A stretch of DNA of 55,972 bases from Welwitschia mirabilis (GCA_051453625.1 JBOZIK010000001.1:99175094-99231065); one strand, 5' to 3'; positions 33,222 through 45,715 are shown, counted from the first letter of the stretch. The notes: generated from the sequence alone by a model not told the origin. Program-made: numbers and translations.

Positions 33222-34500
33222 AAAACTCTGGGAGATGAAAGAGAGCAATGGGAAAGATCATGTTGAAACATTTGATTTTTTGCTTGGTGCTCAGCTTCCA
33301 GCCGCGTATCCAAAGCCGCCTCAGTGAAGCCCTTTCAATCATTAGTAAGTGCGATCTTCAACAGATCTGTTTATTTTTCAAACAGATTCTACAACTTTGC
33401 CCTTGAATACTGTGATCCATTGTTAAAACTCTCTGCGAGAGAAATTTTGAGAAGGTTAAGCACACCTTTAGCGTTCTATTGTTGTCCATTTTTGAGACTA
33501 TCTGTGATCAAAGTGAAAGCTCCATCCCAACCTTTAAACATATGAGATAACCAGAAGAACTTTCAGAGGAATTAACGAGCTGATTAGGCGCATCACGATC
33601 TAAACATGATTGTTTGCAAAATATGCTTGATCATCAAATGCAATATCTCCTCTACATTGCAGATCCTCGCTTCCAGACTTCCCCTGCTGTCTTTCACCAA
33701 AGCGGCCAACGCTAAGAGCTCTGAAATGCCTCCAATTCGCTTCTTCGCGGCATCGTCCAAAGGAAGAACCATAAGAACACAGATTGCTTATGCTCTCACA
33801 GACTGTTTTCTGAAATTTATTTTCGATTCTCGTTTGTAAAAGCAAACTACGTACATGTTTTTGTGAAGCACGCACCGAATAGAAGATTTTTAGTTCTAAC
33901 TATTTTATGCTTGCTATCAGTTCCTCTTATGAAGAGCTTGCTCAAGTTTTTATGAGCATTGGAAGTAAAGAACTCAAAATGCTGCGAACAGAGATCATAG
34001 TGGTTCTCGCCTGAATAGAATCCAGTACTTTTTGTCATTGTTCGTTCACTCCTGGTTCTGTCCATCACACTACTTGTGCGTAAATGTTCATACGTAAGGA
34101 CATCAAGTGCTTTAGTTATTTTGCTGTGCAAATCATCACAAAGTGGATTGGTTGGAGGAGGCTCAATTTGGACGAATGATCTTTGTCATTCATTGACACT
34201 ACTTTATGGAAATTCAGAATGGCATTTTTCTCAATTATAACGAAGCTAAAGTGGTTACATGAAGTGATTACAGAATTAGGTGTGAGCTCTGGGTTTCAAA
34301 TCCTAGGAATGACATTTTTTCTCCATGTAATGCTATGACTTCTATTTGTAAAACTATTGTAATAAAATCTTTTTTTTTTGAACCGTGTAAGAAGAAAGAG
34401 TCCAGGGGTAGTATCTATTTTTTTAAAAAAGTAATTATTCCTTCATTTGATGTTATAGGTGTAGTAAGGAGAGTAAATATTAAGGGGGTGCTATAAAAGT
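33222..34500. other. GC-rich leader of unknown origin inside the copia element
   Basis: This stretch, above all 33230-34130, looks close to balanced in base composition, whereas its flanks are strongly AT-rich. It has no copia motif. Open frames are present on both strands: plus 33324-33545 and 33606-33839, minus 33600-33875 and 33847-34131. None matches a family I know. The 33606-33839 frame includes MPPIRFFAASSKGRTIRTQ. It could be host DNA carried by the element, a natural non-coding leader, or a later insertion. Confidence 0.5.
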
Positions 34501-34576
34501 CCTTAATATTTTGCTAAACATAATCTCCTAAGGTAAAAAGAGTAAAATTGCTAACTTGCGCCAAGTGAAGCAAATC

Positions 34577-35335
34577 ATGGGCAAAGATATACCAAAATTT
34601 AATGGAAAAAACTTCCATGCTTGGCAGATTAAAATGTAACTATTGTTAATTAATAAAGGTCTATGAGATACTTAGTGGTAAATATCTTAAGCCATTAGAT
34701 GCTAAGAAGATTGATGATTGGAAAGATACAGATTAAGAAACAGTATTGTTAATTGGTCTAAGCCTTGAAGATGATTATCTTAGTCATATTGATTTAAGTA
34801 AAACATCAAAAAAGGTATGGGATGAATTAAATAAGCTATTTGAATCAAGTGGAAATGAAGCTAAGCAAGATCCAAAACATTAGCATTATAGCTTAAAGTT
34901 AGCAAAATCTAGAGACATGAATTGACACATCAATTATTTGAAGTCACTTTTGACACAACTCGCAACAATAAATTCAAAGATTGAAAATGATGATGCAAAA
35001 TCCATATTACTAAATAGTCTTCCACCATCATACACATACATTGTTTTTACCTTAAAGAATATTTCATGTTCTTTAGAAAGCATAATTTCAACTCTTCTTA
35101 ATGGATCAAGTAAAATGGATGAATATGAACAAAACAAGGCTTTGATCTTGAATTAACAAAGGTTTAGAGAACACACAAGTAAAGAAAGAACTTGTTGGAA
35201 TTGTAAGAAAAGGGGCCATACAACAATAAATTACTTTGATCGAGCATGTGATCTTTTTAATGTAAAGTTAAAATCAATAGCTATGCTCATAGAAGAAAAT
35301 CATAACTCAAAGGATGAAAACTCATCTAATTAAGA
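34577..35335 (+). pseudogene. Degenerate copia gag of the small element
   Basis: It starts at an ATG giving MGKDIPKFNGKNFHAWQIKM, a textbook copia gag opening (KF.G.NF..W...M). It breaks into stops, then resumes in an open stretch at 34938-35156 with LLTQLATINSKIENDDAKSILLNSLPPSY, the usual gag helix region. The zinc knuckle at 35193-35234 reads CWNCKKRGHTTINY: the fourth zinc ligand, Cys, is Tyr. A short Lys/Glu-rich tail follows. It is the only coding part of the element. Confidence 0.82.
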
Positions 35336-35624
35336 AGAAGTTAAAGCAGGAGGATTCTAAATCAAATTTCATATGTTTCAGTGCATTGTCCTTAGTATCT
35401 TAGTATACTATCATCAATGTTAGTATTTTTTAGTACACCATGTCAATATTTTAATGGCCATTGATAGTTTCAGTTATAGGATCTTGGTGCTGTTATGCGT
35501 TATCATGAGCTTCAATAATTCAGTATCATTTTCAACTTAGTACTCCAGCTTAGTACTTGCTTAGTGTGGTTTAACTTTCATGCCAAGGCTTTTGCAAGCT
35601 AAAATCTTAACATGAAGAGGGGTT

Positions 35625-35861
35625 TGTTGGAGTTAATTTTAATAATGGTACAATGCGTATGTCAACGTACCATGCAAATTCAATTTGGATTGGTTGTTAT
35701 TTGCTATTCTATGTGTATGATCCACTTTTTATGGATCCATTACGAGTATGTATTTTCTTATTTATTTGCAATATGATTAATGAAAGCTTCGAGTTGCATT
35801 TCATGTTAATCGTCTGCTACATCCTCCCTTTTGATATGTTTTTGTGTGCTCTACAACTCTA
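35625..35861 (+). repeat. 3' LTR of the small copia element
   Basis: Starts TGTTGGAGTTAATTTTAATA and ends ...caactcta, followed by the attgt duplication. Confidence 0.82.
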
Positions 35862-35866
35862 ATTGT

Positions 35867-37533
35867 AAATTTTACAACTCTTATTTGTCTCTTTAAGTTC
35901 TTACTCAACTATGAATATAAACCTCAAATTTTTATTTAATTCATGTAAATTATTTTATTGAAATTAGATAAATAGAAAAGGTTTTTTTTAAAATTAAAAG
36001 ATTGTGTATCCTTGTATGCTCTTTCCAAATCAGATAAATAAAAAAATTAAAAGGTTCTATGTCTTTAGTATTTTTTAATTTAAAAGGTTTTTTATCTTTA
36101 TATACATTTGATTCTTTTTTGTAAAATAATAAGGTAGAATAGAAATTAAAGTAAAAATATTTGCATATACAAAGGAAGAAGCAAATGATAGAAATATTTA
36201 AAACACTAAGTAAAAATGGGAATATTTAAACCATAATATTTCTCAAAATTGTCTTAAGCTCTAGTTAAATTTAAAGAATGTATAACCATTTTCTTTTGAA
36301 AATAATATGTATAACCAAAGCTTTAAAGAAAATTAAAAGAAGCATGCATTAAACCCTATAGGTTTAGATACAATGCTCCTATGGAGGGTAATAATATCAT
36401 TTATTAAAAGAGACTAGTCCCCTAGAGATGATCTTCTAAAATAATTAAAATTTACAAGGGTTAATGAGACATGTGAATTCAAAACATATATATCTTTATG
36501 AAGATCTAAGATTAACTCAAACTTTTATGTTGAAATTTGTAAGAATTATATATATATATATAAGGAATACACCATGGTTTCTATAGAAAAGAAATAGTTC
36601 AAATTCTCATATATAAACTTATAATCTAATAACAATATTATAATATGTAACCATTAAGTACGATTGCCAAACAAATGAGCACTATGATGATAATAAAATA
36701 TGTTAGAACAAAAGTATAACACATGCAAAAATCAAATTATGAGGTTTTCTTAGTGCAAATCATAGCTTAAGGATAAATTAAGTGTTTTAAAGAAGTGTTA
36801 TAAACATAAGAAAATAAGAAATAAAGTACTTGGTTAGAAAAACATAAATAAAAATGTGAAATATCCAAAGTACTACCATTAAATTAAGGAGATATTACCT
36901 AATTCAAAATATAAGAACAATGTGAGATCATCTTCTACAAATAAACAGAATAAAATGTTAAAGTATTAAGATATTAGATGATAACAAAATAAAAGTATAC
37001 TTTGGTTTATATTATGTAAAATATTTTAAAATGAAAAATAGATATAAAAACAAAAAAAAATTCATTAAAACTTTTCCTAATATCTAAAAAGCTTTAACTT
37101 AAGTTGGAATGCAAGATGGAAGATATAAAATATCTTATTAAATTAGAAATAAATAAAGATCAATTAAAACATAATAAATAATTATTACTATGTTATGAAG
37201 ACTAAGAGTACCTTTGCATGCAAATTCAAAATAAGATCTTTATGTAGGTAGTTAAGTTTCTTACAAGATAATTAAATGTAGTAAAGCATAAGTCATGATG
37301 CTTTAAAATACATGATCTTTGAAAGTACATAAAGACATTAAAAGGTATCAACACAAGATACATAACAAGAGTAATAACATCAAGTAATGTGTTAAAGAAA
37401 ACACATATTAATTGATATATAAAAATAAAAAATAAAAGATACATTCAATTATATAGAGGCCTCAAATGATGTATACTATAATCAAATATAAAAATAATCT
37501 TAAAAATAATATTTATTTTAGTAAATATAAAAT
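35867..37533. other. AT-rich unassigned sequence
   Basis: No gene or transposon motif seen. A short (TA)n run lies at 36546-36562. A 72-codon minus-strand frame at 37226-37444 is hydrophobic chance coding. Confidence 0.4.
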
Positions 37534-38967
37534 TATTAGATTATGTTTTACCAATTGATGTCAAACTAATATTTTCTGTGAAGTGAATTTTATGTATATT
37601 GGGCAGAAAATATTAATGACTTACAAGTCAGATGCTAAAGCTAGGAATGTCACATTCTAATCATTAGAAACATGTCAAGTTCACTTGTCCTCTTAAGGGG
37701 TCGACTAGACTTTCAAGGGGTTGACCACACCTGGAGTATCCTCTCAGATTTGAATTGAATTTAGAGGGGTCGACCACATCTATAAGGGGTTGATTGGATT
37801 TATAAACTTAAGAACTAGTATCCCTGAATTGATTGTCAAGGGGTCGACCCAACCTATGTGGGGTTGATTGGATCTATGAACCTAAGAATAGTACTTCTAA
37901 ATCGATTGTCAAGGGATCGACTTGACCTTTAAGGGGTCGACCGGACCTGAGCACTGTGCATCTAATATTTATTAGTTGATCATTAAGGGGTTGACTAGAT
38001 ACCTAAGAAGTTAACTGGACCCGATGCAGGAAATTGAAATGAATCTTTATTAGGATAAGTGGGTAATCAAATAGATATGCGGGTGACCGCATGAGGAGTC
38101 AACCGAACCTTGTGGGGTTGACTGGACATGGAGTTATAAGAAACTAGGATGACTAAAAAATTCACTCATGTGACCTATTTAAGTTACGACAGAGGAGTGA
38201 TCAATTAGATGTTTGAGGGATGAACCGACAGGAATAGAAACAAAATTTTATATCTGTTATGTATTTGTTATATATCCATTTTGTAGCTGTTTATAGCCAT
38301 TGGGAGCATGTTTTTACTTATAATAAACCCTAAAAACCTTCCATTATAAATAGCCAAGAGAGAGATCACTAAAAAGACTTTTTAACATTTTACTGAAGGA
38401 CTGAATCTTGTGATTTTCACTGTAGCATTTTGGCATTGTACTCCTGACTAAGGATTATTCATCATTTGTTGTATCTATACATTCAAGTTTAGATATTGTA
38501 CTTTATTGTTATATCATCTACAAGAGAAGAGAGCCATTATAATTATTGTATTGAAGAATGAGTAATATCAGTGCACCAAGGCATTCTACCATCATTATCC
38601 CATCCTTTAAAGGTTGAGATTTAGCCTACAAAAGTCTATTTAAAAGGTTGAAACTTAGCCTAAAAACGTTCATGTGTAAAGATTATAGGTGAACTTGCAA
38701 TACCTACAAGAGTTAATGAAGATCTGGATCAGGCTTGGTGATAAGCTAATCATTGAGAGTGGAGTAAGAGGTTTCCTAAACCACTATAAAACTTGGGTGC
38801 ATATAATTGGTATTTTTATGCTTTTTATTATTTTCATTATTCTGAATATCTTCAGTTATATGTGCAAGTTTTCTAGTGATTTATCTCAAGTAAGTTTTTA
38901 GTGAAAAATTTATTTGAATAATTTTTTAGAACATATTCATTTCCCCTCTAAGATTCTCTATCCTTCA
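37534..38967 (+). repeat. 5' LTR of Sirevirus-like element 1
   Basis: Starts TATTAGATTATG (TG start lost) and ends in tccttca two bases before the primer-binding site. Holds a TATA box (TATAAATA, 38345-38352) and, upstream of it, a tandem array of GTCGAC-containing units at about 37691-38230. Confidence 0.85.
37691..38230. repeat. GTCGAC-rich tandem array inside the LTR
   Basis: Units of roughly 73 bp recur, each with two short segments of the type aaggggtcgac(c/t).gacct spaced about 20 bases apart and a linker like ctatgaacctaagaactagt. Seven or so pairs are recognisable, with variants ggggttgac and gggatcgac. The same array, more eroded, is present in the two other LTR copies (about 43628-44090 and 52292-52682). 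Confidence 0.8.
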
Positions 38968-38969
38968 TA

Positions 38970-38981
38970 TGGTATCACAAC
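38970..38981 (+). other. Primer-binding site of element 1
   Basis: tggtatcacaac, close to the initiator tRNA-Met consensus tggtatcagagc, two bases after the LTR. Confidence 0.75.
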
Positions 38982-39033
38982 TATGTTGAGTCCATTTTTA
39001 GATTTTAACCAATATAGACTCTAGAACCCAAAA

Positions 39034-39680
39034 ATGAGTATTCCCTTTATTGATTTTTCAAATATTCCCTTCTTATACACCTGTGCTCTTATTGGTACAT
39101 TTTGGATAGTATGTAAATATATTTTCAAATAGATTGAAAATAGTGGATATGCAAAGGAGTTATGAGAAAGTGACAATAAACTAGTTCAACTATCTGATGA
39201 AGACAAAAAACTTTTTTTCATGGCAATTATGCCTTTTTTACAGAACTTGCCTAATACATTAGAGCATGATAATTTAGATGTGATTAATAAATAATAGGAT
39301 GAGCTAGAAGATATCTATCAAGAACTATACTTGAAATGTAAAAGGTTGGCTAAAAGAATAAATGATCTAAAGAAGATTGTAAAGTCTCTTACCAAAGAAA
39401 AAGAGGAAATGTAATTGAGATACAAGAAGATAAATTATGAAAACTCTGATCTCATCTTACAGGTAAAAGATCTATCTCATTTTGTTAATAAAGTGATTCT
39501 TCCAAATTAGAATAGATGCTTGGAGTTCAAAAACCTACCGGTGATAAGTCAGGTATTAGGTTCATCTCTTAAAAACTACAAAGATAGCAAAATCATGTAA
39601 CTTGACAAGTTAGGTTCATCTCAAAAGTTACTTGTCATTTTTGTGAAAAGACAGGTCATTCAAAACTTTTTTACAATGCT
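39034..39680 (+). pseudogene. Degenerate gag of Sirevirus-like element 1
   Basis: From the ATG at 39034 (MSIPFIDFSNIPFLYT...) the frame continues with stops. At 39301-39415 it makes a Lys/Glu-rich coiled coil (YLKCKRLAKRINDLKKIVKS). A zinc knuckle at 39633-39674 reads CHFCEKTGHSKLFY, with the last Cys changed to Tyr; it lies in a different frame, so at least one frameshift has happened. Much of the usual capsid domain is missing or unrecognisable. Confidence 0.72.
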
Positions 39681-39689
39681 ACAAAATTA

Positions 39690-41290
39690 ATGTTATTCTT
39701 AAACTCAATTAGTACATTTCCTTTTAAATTCATTCCAAAAGAAGGTATATCCGATAAGTCTAAAAGGACTAAGTGGATAAAAGCTAATGATTTTAAAAGT
39801 CTCTTAATTCAAACAACTTTCAAGGTCTCAAATAGCAATATGTGGTATCTGGACAGTGGGTGTTCAAGGCATATGATGGAAGACAAATTTATATTCAAGT
39901 AATTAAGCAACTTTAATGAAGAAGAAGTGACTTTTAATGATAAGAAAAGAGGAAAAATAGAATGTATTAAAAGCATCGATGGAGGTAACATTCCTAGAAT
40001 TAATAAAGTTTTGTATGTGAATGGTTTAAAGCATAATTTATTAAGTATTATCTAAATTTATAACAAAGGTTACAAGGTGGTTTTTGATAAGTCAAAATGT
40101 AAAATCTTGCATGAAAATCAAATGATGTTATTCTTAGAATAAATAGAATAGACAATAGCATAGATCAATTATTTTCTCCATGTTATTTTTCTAATGTTGC
40201 TCAAGAAGAGCTTTGACACAAATGTCTAAGTCATGCTAATTATGATCAATTAAAAATGATTATTTATAAAAACATTATGAAAGGTATTCCTAGGATAAAT
40301 ATACGAAAATAGGATTTATGTGATGCATGTCAAAAGGGAAAATAAATAATAACTTCACATAAAAGTAAAGACTAAGCTTCCAAAACTATGCTGTTAGACC
40401 TTATTTAATGGACTTGGCAGGCCTCACTCAAACTTGAAGTCTAGGTGGTAAATGTTATTTTCTCACTATGGTTGATAACTTCTCTAGATATACTTGATAG
40501 CTTTTCTGTCAAACAAATATAAAGCATACAAATATTGGGTTAAGATAAGCAAAAAAATTCAAAATGAGAAAGGGTATACCATAAAGAAGATAAGGAGTAA
40601 TCATGGTGGTGAATTTGAGAACCATTTTTTTTGAGAAATATTGCATTGATAATGGAATTGATCATTAATTTTTAGCTTCAAAGATACCACAAAAACATGG
40701 TATAGCTGAAAGAAAGAACAGAGTCCTCCAAGAAATGGCATAAACTATGCTAAATAATAAAGAGATCTCTAAATAATTTTGGGCTAAGGCAGTTAGCAAA
40801 ACATGATATATTATTAACAAAGTGTATCTTAAATCTGGTATAGATAAAACATCATATGAGTTATGAAAAGAAAGATAACCAAATGTTTCATATTTTAAAG
40901 TCTTCGAAAATAAATGCTATGTGCTGAAAGATAGTGAACATTTAAACAAATTTGATTCTAATGTCAATGAAGCTATTTTGCTGGGCTACTCAACTAGAAG
41001 TAGAGCATATCAAGTTTTTAACAAAAGAAGTTTAATAGTAGAAGAGTTAACAAATGTCCAAATTGATGAGTTTGATATAAGAACAAATTGTTTAGATAAA
41101 GAGAAAGTCATATCTATAAGTATTCCCACAACAAATGAAGTTACTACTAAAAATAATGAAGCTTCTACAAAAGAAGGCACAACTAAAAAAATCAAAGAAT
41201 TAAAAGATTACTTGTTAGAATATGTCATTGGAGAAATTGATTTAAAAATAAATACAAGAAGTTCTATAAACAATTTGTGTGCTTAAATTT
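39690..41290 (+). pseudogene. Protease and integrase of Sirevirus-like element 1
   Basis: Protease: WYLDSGCSRHM with an intact Asp-Ser-Gly at 39852-39860. Gag-pre-integrase: VNGLKHNLLSI near 40018, then H...HAN and CDACQKGK near 40322-40345. Integrase core: the first catalytic Asp (MDLAGLT) at 40411-40413; the second sits in RSNHGGEF, where it is Asn (40599-40601); Glu is present in GIAERKN at 40708-40710. The C-terminal integrase part is an open frame at 40921-41286 (LKDSEHLNKFDSNVNEAILLGYS...). Several stops separate the blocks. With the Asp lost and the frame broken, it cannot join DNA ends. Confidence 0.82.
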
Positions 41291-41299
41291 GTTATGTTT

Positions 41300-42840
41300 C
41301 AAAAATAGAGCTCAAGAAATTTGAATAAGCTAAAAATCATGAGGAATGGATGATGGCAATGCAAGATGAGCTACAACAGTTTAAGAGAAGTGATATTTGA
41401 AATCTTTTAAAAATGTCAAAAGATAAAAATATTATTGGAACTAAGTGAATTGTTAAAACAAATGTGATGAAGAGAATAATGTCATTAAAAATAAGAGAAG
41501 ATTATAGAACAAGGTACAACCAGATAGAAGGAATTAATGTAGGTGATACATTTGCTCTTATTGCAAGGCTAGATAGCATTAGAATGTTTTTATCCTTTAC
41601 AGCCTTTAGAAATTTAAAAGTTTATCAAATAGATATGAATAGTAAATTTTTGAATGGTACATTAAATGAAGAAGTTTATGTACAGCAACCACAAGGTTTT
41701 ATTAATTCTCATAGCATCGATTATGTGTATAGACTTAAGAAAGCCTTGTATGGATTGAAACAAGCTCCAAGAGCTTAGTATGAGAAACTAGCCATATTTT
41801 TAAATGATAATGGAGACATTCATGGAATATTAGATAAAACCTTATTTGTGAAGAACTTGAGAAAGGATTTCACTATTATACAAATCTATGTAGATGATAT
41901 CATATTTTGTGCCTCAAATAAAAAGTTGTTAAAAGAATTTGTAACTATTATGATAACTCACTTTGAAATGAGTATGCTTGGTGAAGTAAAAATGTTTCTT
42001 AGTCTATAGATCAAGAAATCAAAAGATGGAATATTTATTTCTTAATCCAAGTATATAAGAAATTTAATCAAATGTTTTGAATTAGAAAATGCAAAAACAA
42101 CTGACACCCCTATGTTCACATCTTATAAAGTGAGTTTAGATGCGAATGGTAAATCAATAGATTAAAAAATTTACAAAAGCATGATTGAAAATTTATTATA
42201 TTTAACTATAAGTAGACTAGACATTATGTTTACTATTAGAGTATGCGCAAGGTATCAATCCTAACTTAAAAAAATCACATCTACAAGAAATAAAAAGAAT
42301 AGTCACGTATGTAAAAGACACATGTGATTATGTATTGTGGTATCCTATAAAGACATCCTTTGAGCTTGTAGGTTTTACTAATGTAGATTGGAATAGTTAT
42401 GAAGATGATAGAAAGAGTATAAATGGAAATTATTTTTTATTAGGTTCATGATTAGTATGATGGGTAAGTAAGTAAAAAAACTCAATCTCTCTTTCAACTA
42501 AAGAAGTGGAATATATTGTAGTAAGTAGTTGTTTTACTCATCTTTTATGGATGAAAGAAATGCTAAAGGATTTCAGTGTTAATTTTGAACAAGTTCCTAT
42601 TTTTTATGATAATACCAATGCTATAAAAATATCTAAAAATCCTGTTCAATACTAAAGAACCAAACATATTGAGCTAAATCATCATTTTTCTATTAAATCA
42701 AGTAGAAAAAGGACATATTTCTATGAACTTTATGACTACAAATAAATAGCTGGCAGATATTTTTATTAAACCCCTAAATTTTGATACTTTTCTTTATCTC
42801 CAAAATGAATTGGAAGTTATTTCTCCATCCTATGCCTGAT
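41300..42840 (+). pseudogene. Reverse transcriptase and RNase H of Sirevirus-like element 1
   Basis: The best open stretch is 41464-41778, with VYQIDMNSKFLNGTLNEEVYVQQPQGF and YGLKQAPRA; the next codon, normally Trp, is a stop. The catalytic YVDD is intact at 41887-41898. LDIMFTIRVCA corresponds to the (R)PDI.F.V...(S)R(F/Y) block. RNase H remnants follow: VDWNSYEDDRKSINGNYF near 42387-42440, LSTKEVEYIVVSSC near 42488-42540, and ISKNPVQY...RTKHIELNHHF near 42628-42690. Stops and frameshifts make it non-functional. Confidence 0.85.
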
Positions 42841-43469
42841 TGCAGGAGGGTTGACTATATTCATAATTCAATCAACCAAATGTAGTTAGTCGACTAGAAT
42901 AAAATCCCAGTCTTCTAGACCTTCTCAATTCTGTAGACCACTTCAAAAGAAGTTAGCAGCATAAAATGGAAGACAGTCACAGAATAAAACTTGTATTATG
43001 TATTTTACTATTTTTGATATATTTATATGTGTTCTCTATTTTTACTTGAGTGTGTTTTTCTCTCCTTTATCATTGATGTCAAAAGAGGGAGAATTAGTTA
43101 TGTTGATTAATATGCTTTCAATTATAGTTTACTATTGATGAGCACTTTTGAACTTCATACTATTATTTTTTATGTCTTATATGCACTTAAATTTTTGATA
43201 TACTGATCATTTAGGATCAAAAGTGTTAAATATTATATGATCAAAATGGTGCTTCTCATCTATATTATTTTTCTTAACTCTTCAAATGTAAACCTTAAAT
43301 TGTTTTTATTTTAGTACAAAATAAGTCTTATCAAAATGTCTTCATTTGATTTTAAAAGCCTTAATATTTTTTTGCAAAGAATAATAAGCATTTCATGAAA
43401 GGGAGTTTTCTCAAAATTCTAATATTCTACAACTAAGGAATGTTTGCCATCAATGTTAAAGGGGGATAT

Positions 43470-44901
43470 TTTTAGATTATGTTTTTCTAATTGATGTTAA
43501 ACTAATGTTTTCTATAAAGAAAATTTTGTGTATCTTATGCAGAAAATATTAACAACTTAAAGGTTAGATGCTAGAGATAGGAATATCACATTCTAATCAC
43601 TAGAAACCTATCAAGTTCACTTATCTTTTTGAGGGATCAACCAAAATTTTAAGGGGTAGACGGTGCCGGAAGCATACTCTCAGAAGTAAACTAAATTTAG
43701 AGGAATCAACTAGACTTCTGAGTGGTTGATCAGATCTAAGAACCTTAGAACTAGTATCCTGAATAGATTACTAAGGGATCAATCAATCCTATGAGGAGTC
43801 GACTAAATCTAAGCACTATACACTTAATATCCCTGAGCCGATTGTTAAGGGGTCTATCAAATATCTAAGGGATTAACCAGACTTAACACAGAAAATAAGA
43901 ATGGATTTTTATCAGGATAAGTAAGTGGCCAGATAGTTATGTGGATAACTAAATGAGGGGTCAACTAAATCCTAAGGAGTCGACATGGAGCCATAAGAAA
44001 CTAGGGTGACTAAAAAGTTTAGTTGGGTAACTTGTTTAACTTATAACACTAGGAGGGGTCAACCAAACCTTTGAAGAGTCGACCAATCAGAATTGAAATG
44101 AAATTTTATATCTATTATTTATTTGTTATGTATCCATTTTCTAGTCATTTATAGCCATTGAAATGCATTTTTACTTATAATAAATCCTAAGATCCTTTCA
44201 TTATAAATAGCCAAGAGATAGACCACTAAAAAAAACTTTTTGACTCTTAATTAAAGGACTAAAACTTGTGATCTTCACTGTAACATCTTGGCATTGTGTT
44301 CATGACTAAGGAGTAGCCAATATTTATTATATCTATACATTTAAGATCAAATCTTATACTTCACTGTTGTATCATCTATAGGAAAAGAGCTCCATTACAA
44401 TCATCGTACCAAAGAATAAGTGACATCATTGCACCAAGGCATTCTTTCATCATCACTACAAATTATGAAAGGTTGAGAATTAGCCTACAAAAATCTATTA
44501 AAATATTAATACTTTGCCTACAAAAGTTCATTGAAAGGTTGAGTCTTATTTGCAAAAGTCCATTGAAAAGATTGAGACTTAGCCTACAAAAGTCTATGTG
44601 TAAAACTTATAGGTGAACTTGTAATACCTAGAAGAATTAACAAAGATTCAAATTGAGATTGATGATAATTTAATCATCAAGAGTGGAATAGGAATTTCCT
44701 AAACCACTATAAATCTTATGCGCATCTAATAAGTATTTTTGTGCTTTCTATTATTTTATTTTTTTGAATACCTTTAGTTTTTCTTTTTATGCATAAGTTT
44801 ATTAGTGTTTTATTTTAAGTAAGCTTTAATGTAAGATTACTTAAATATTTTTAAAGAACCTATTTATTCCCCCTCCCCCCCCTAAGGGTTCTCGATCCTC
44901 A
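43470..44901 (+). repeat. 3' LTR of Sirevirus-like element 1
   Basis: Follows the polypurine run aaagggggat. It repeats the 5' LTR including the GTCGAC array (about 43628-44090) and the TATA box (44202-44209), and ends gatcctca at 44901. Confidence 0.85.
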
Positions 44902-45715
44902 TAATATCAACCTATCATAGGTTGCCCTTATGAGTTATATCAACTATAAAACTATCATGTAATTATAATCAACATAAACTATAAGGGAGATGCACATGCT
45001 GAAAATAGATGAACTTTTTTATTAATATCAAACACAGCATCCACTTACAAAAAAGTAGAATCTTAATTGAGGATACATAGCCCAACACTAAGAAAGGCCT
45101 CTTTTTATAGCTAGGATAAACCTATTACCATTTGACCTCTTATCACAAGACTTTTAGGAACAAAATATGGTTTTTGGAAGTGATGGAAAGGGATATTTAT
45201 AGTTTGTACATAGAAGATTTTAGAAACAAAACCTTAGTAGCATAAAAAAATCCTAGAAATTCAAATGGTTTTGTAACCCTCATACAAAATTATATTCATT
45301 CATTATAAAAAATAAATATCATTTTGATTATCATTTGAATGACTATGGAGATGATACTACATCACAAAAAATCAATCATCAACTTTCCAGTCTTGTCCAT
45401 GTTAGTTCTCTAAATGCATTATCATCTTGATTATCATCTGGATGACCACTAGGAGAATAGATTTTTTCATCTCTTTAGCTGAGGAAAATTAGCCTCCTAG
45501 ATCATTGATCTTCTCCTTAAAATGCTGAGTATCAGAATATTTTCAAAATACCTTCAAATATGCTAAGAGTTTACATGTTTTTGTGATCATTTCATTGGCT
45601 CTTTATAATCATCAGAAATTCATCTGAACTTGTTTAAATTTCCTGCAAAAGTGCTCAAAATATCTCATTAAATGAATTTGATTTGGCATCACAACATAGT
45701 CCCTGACTTAGCCTT
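44902..45715 (-). repeat. Probable LTR in minus orientation abutting element 1
   Basis: Read on the minus strand, a TATA-like box (ctataaaaag, 45101-45110) lies about 0.6 kb from a possible start near 45710 (tgatgccaaatcaaattcat at about 45680-45699). The right end in that orientation meets the end of the copia LTR at 44901. The stretch at 4790-4910 may be a relative. No coding part was found next to it, so it would be a solo LTR; the boundaries are guesses. Confidence 0.35.

Larger units (their letters stand above)
32998..35866 (+). mobile_element. Small gag-only Ty1/copia element with perfect target-site duplication
   Basis: LTR copies at 33003-33207 and 35625-35861 both begin TGTTGGAGT and share aaattcaatttgg, tttcttattta, atgaaagctt.gag, and gctct.caact. 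The five bases attgt lie just before the first LTR (32998-33002) and just after the second (35862-35866), a perfect target-site duplication. A primer-binding-like motif follows the first LTR, and gaagagggg precedes the second. Between them are a GC-rich leader and gag, but no protease, integrase or reverse transcriptase. The element is about 2.86 kb and non-autonomous. Confidence 0.85.
37534..44901 (+). mobile_element. Sirevirus-like Ty1/copia element 1, degenerate
   Basis: A complete but dead element of about 7.37 kb: 5' LTR 37534-38967, primer-binding site, gag, protease, integrase, reverse transcriptase, RNase H, polypurine tract (43458-43467) and 3' LTR 43470-44901. The LTRs match in length (about 1.43 kb) but are well diverged, so insertion was long ago. 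Long LTRs, a gag with a coiled coil, and the SGCSRHM and GLKHNLLSI blocks suggest the Sirevirus (Maximus/SIRE) lineage. No convincing target-site duplication: aaaat on the left, taata on the right. Confidence 0.88.

Noticed and set aside
33315-33400. Resemblance of one frame (ALSIISKCDLQQICLFFKQILQL) to the start of a pentatricopeptide-repeat protein
   Set aside because: Only about 20 residues with stops right after and no following repeats; not enough to name a family.
37691-38230. The GTCGAC array considered as a CRISPR-like array
   Set aside because: Units vary, spacers are themselves repeated, it sits inside plant LTRs, and no cas genes are present.
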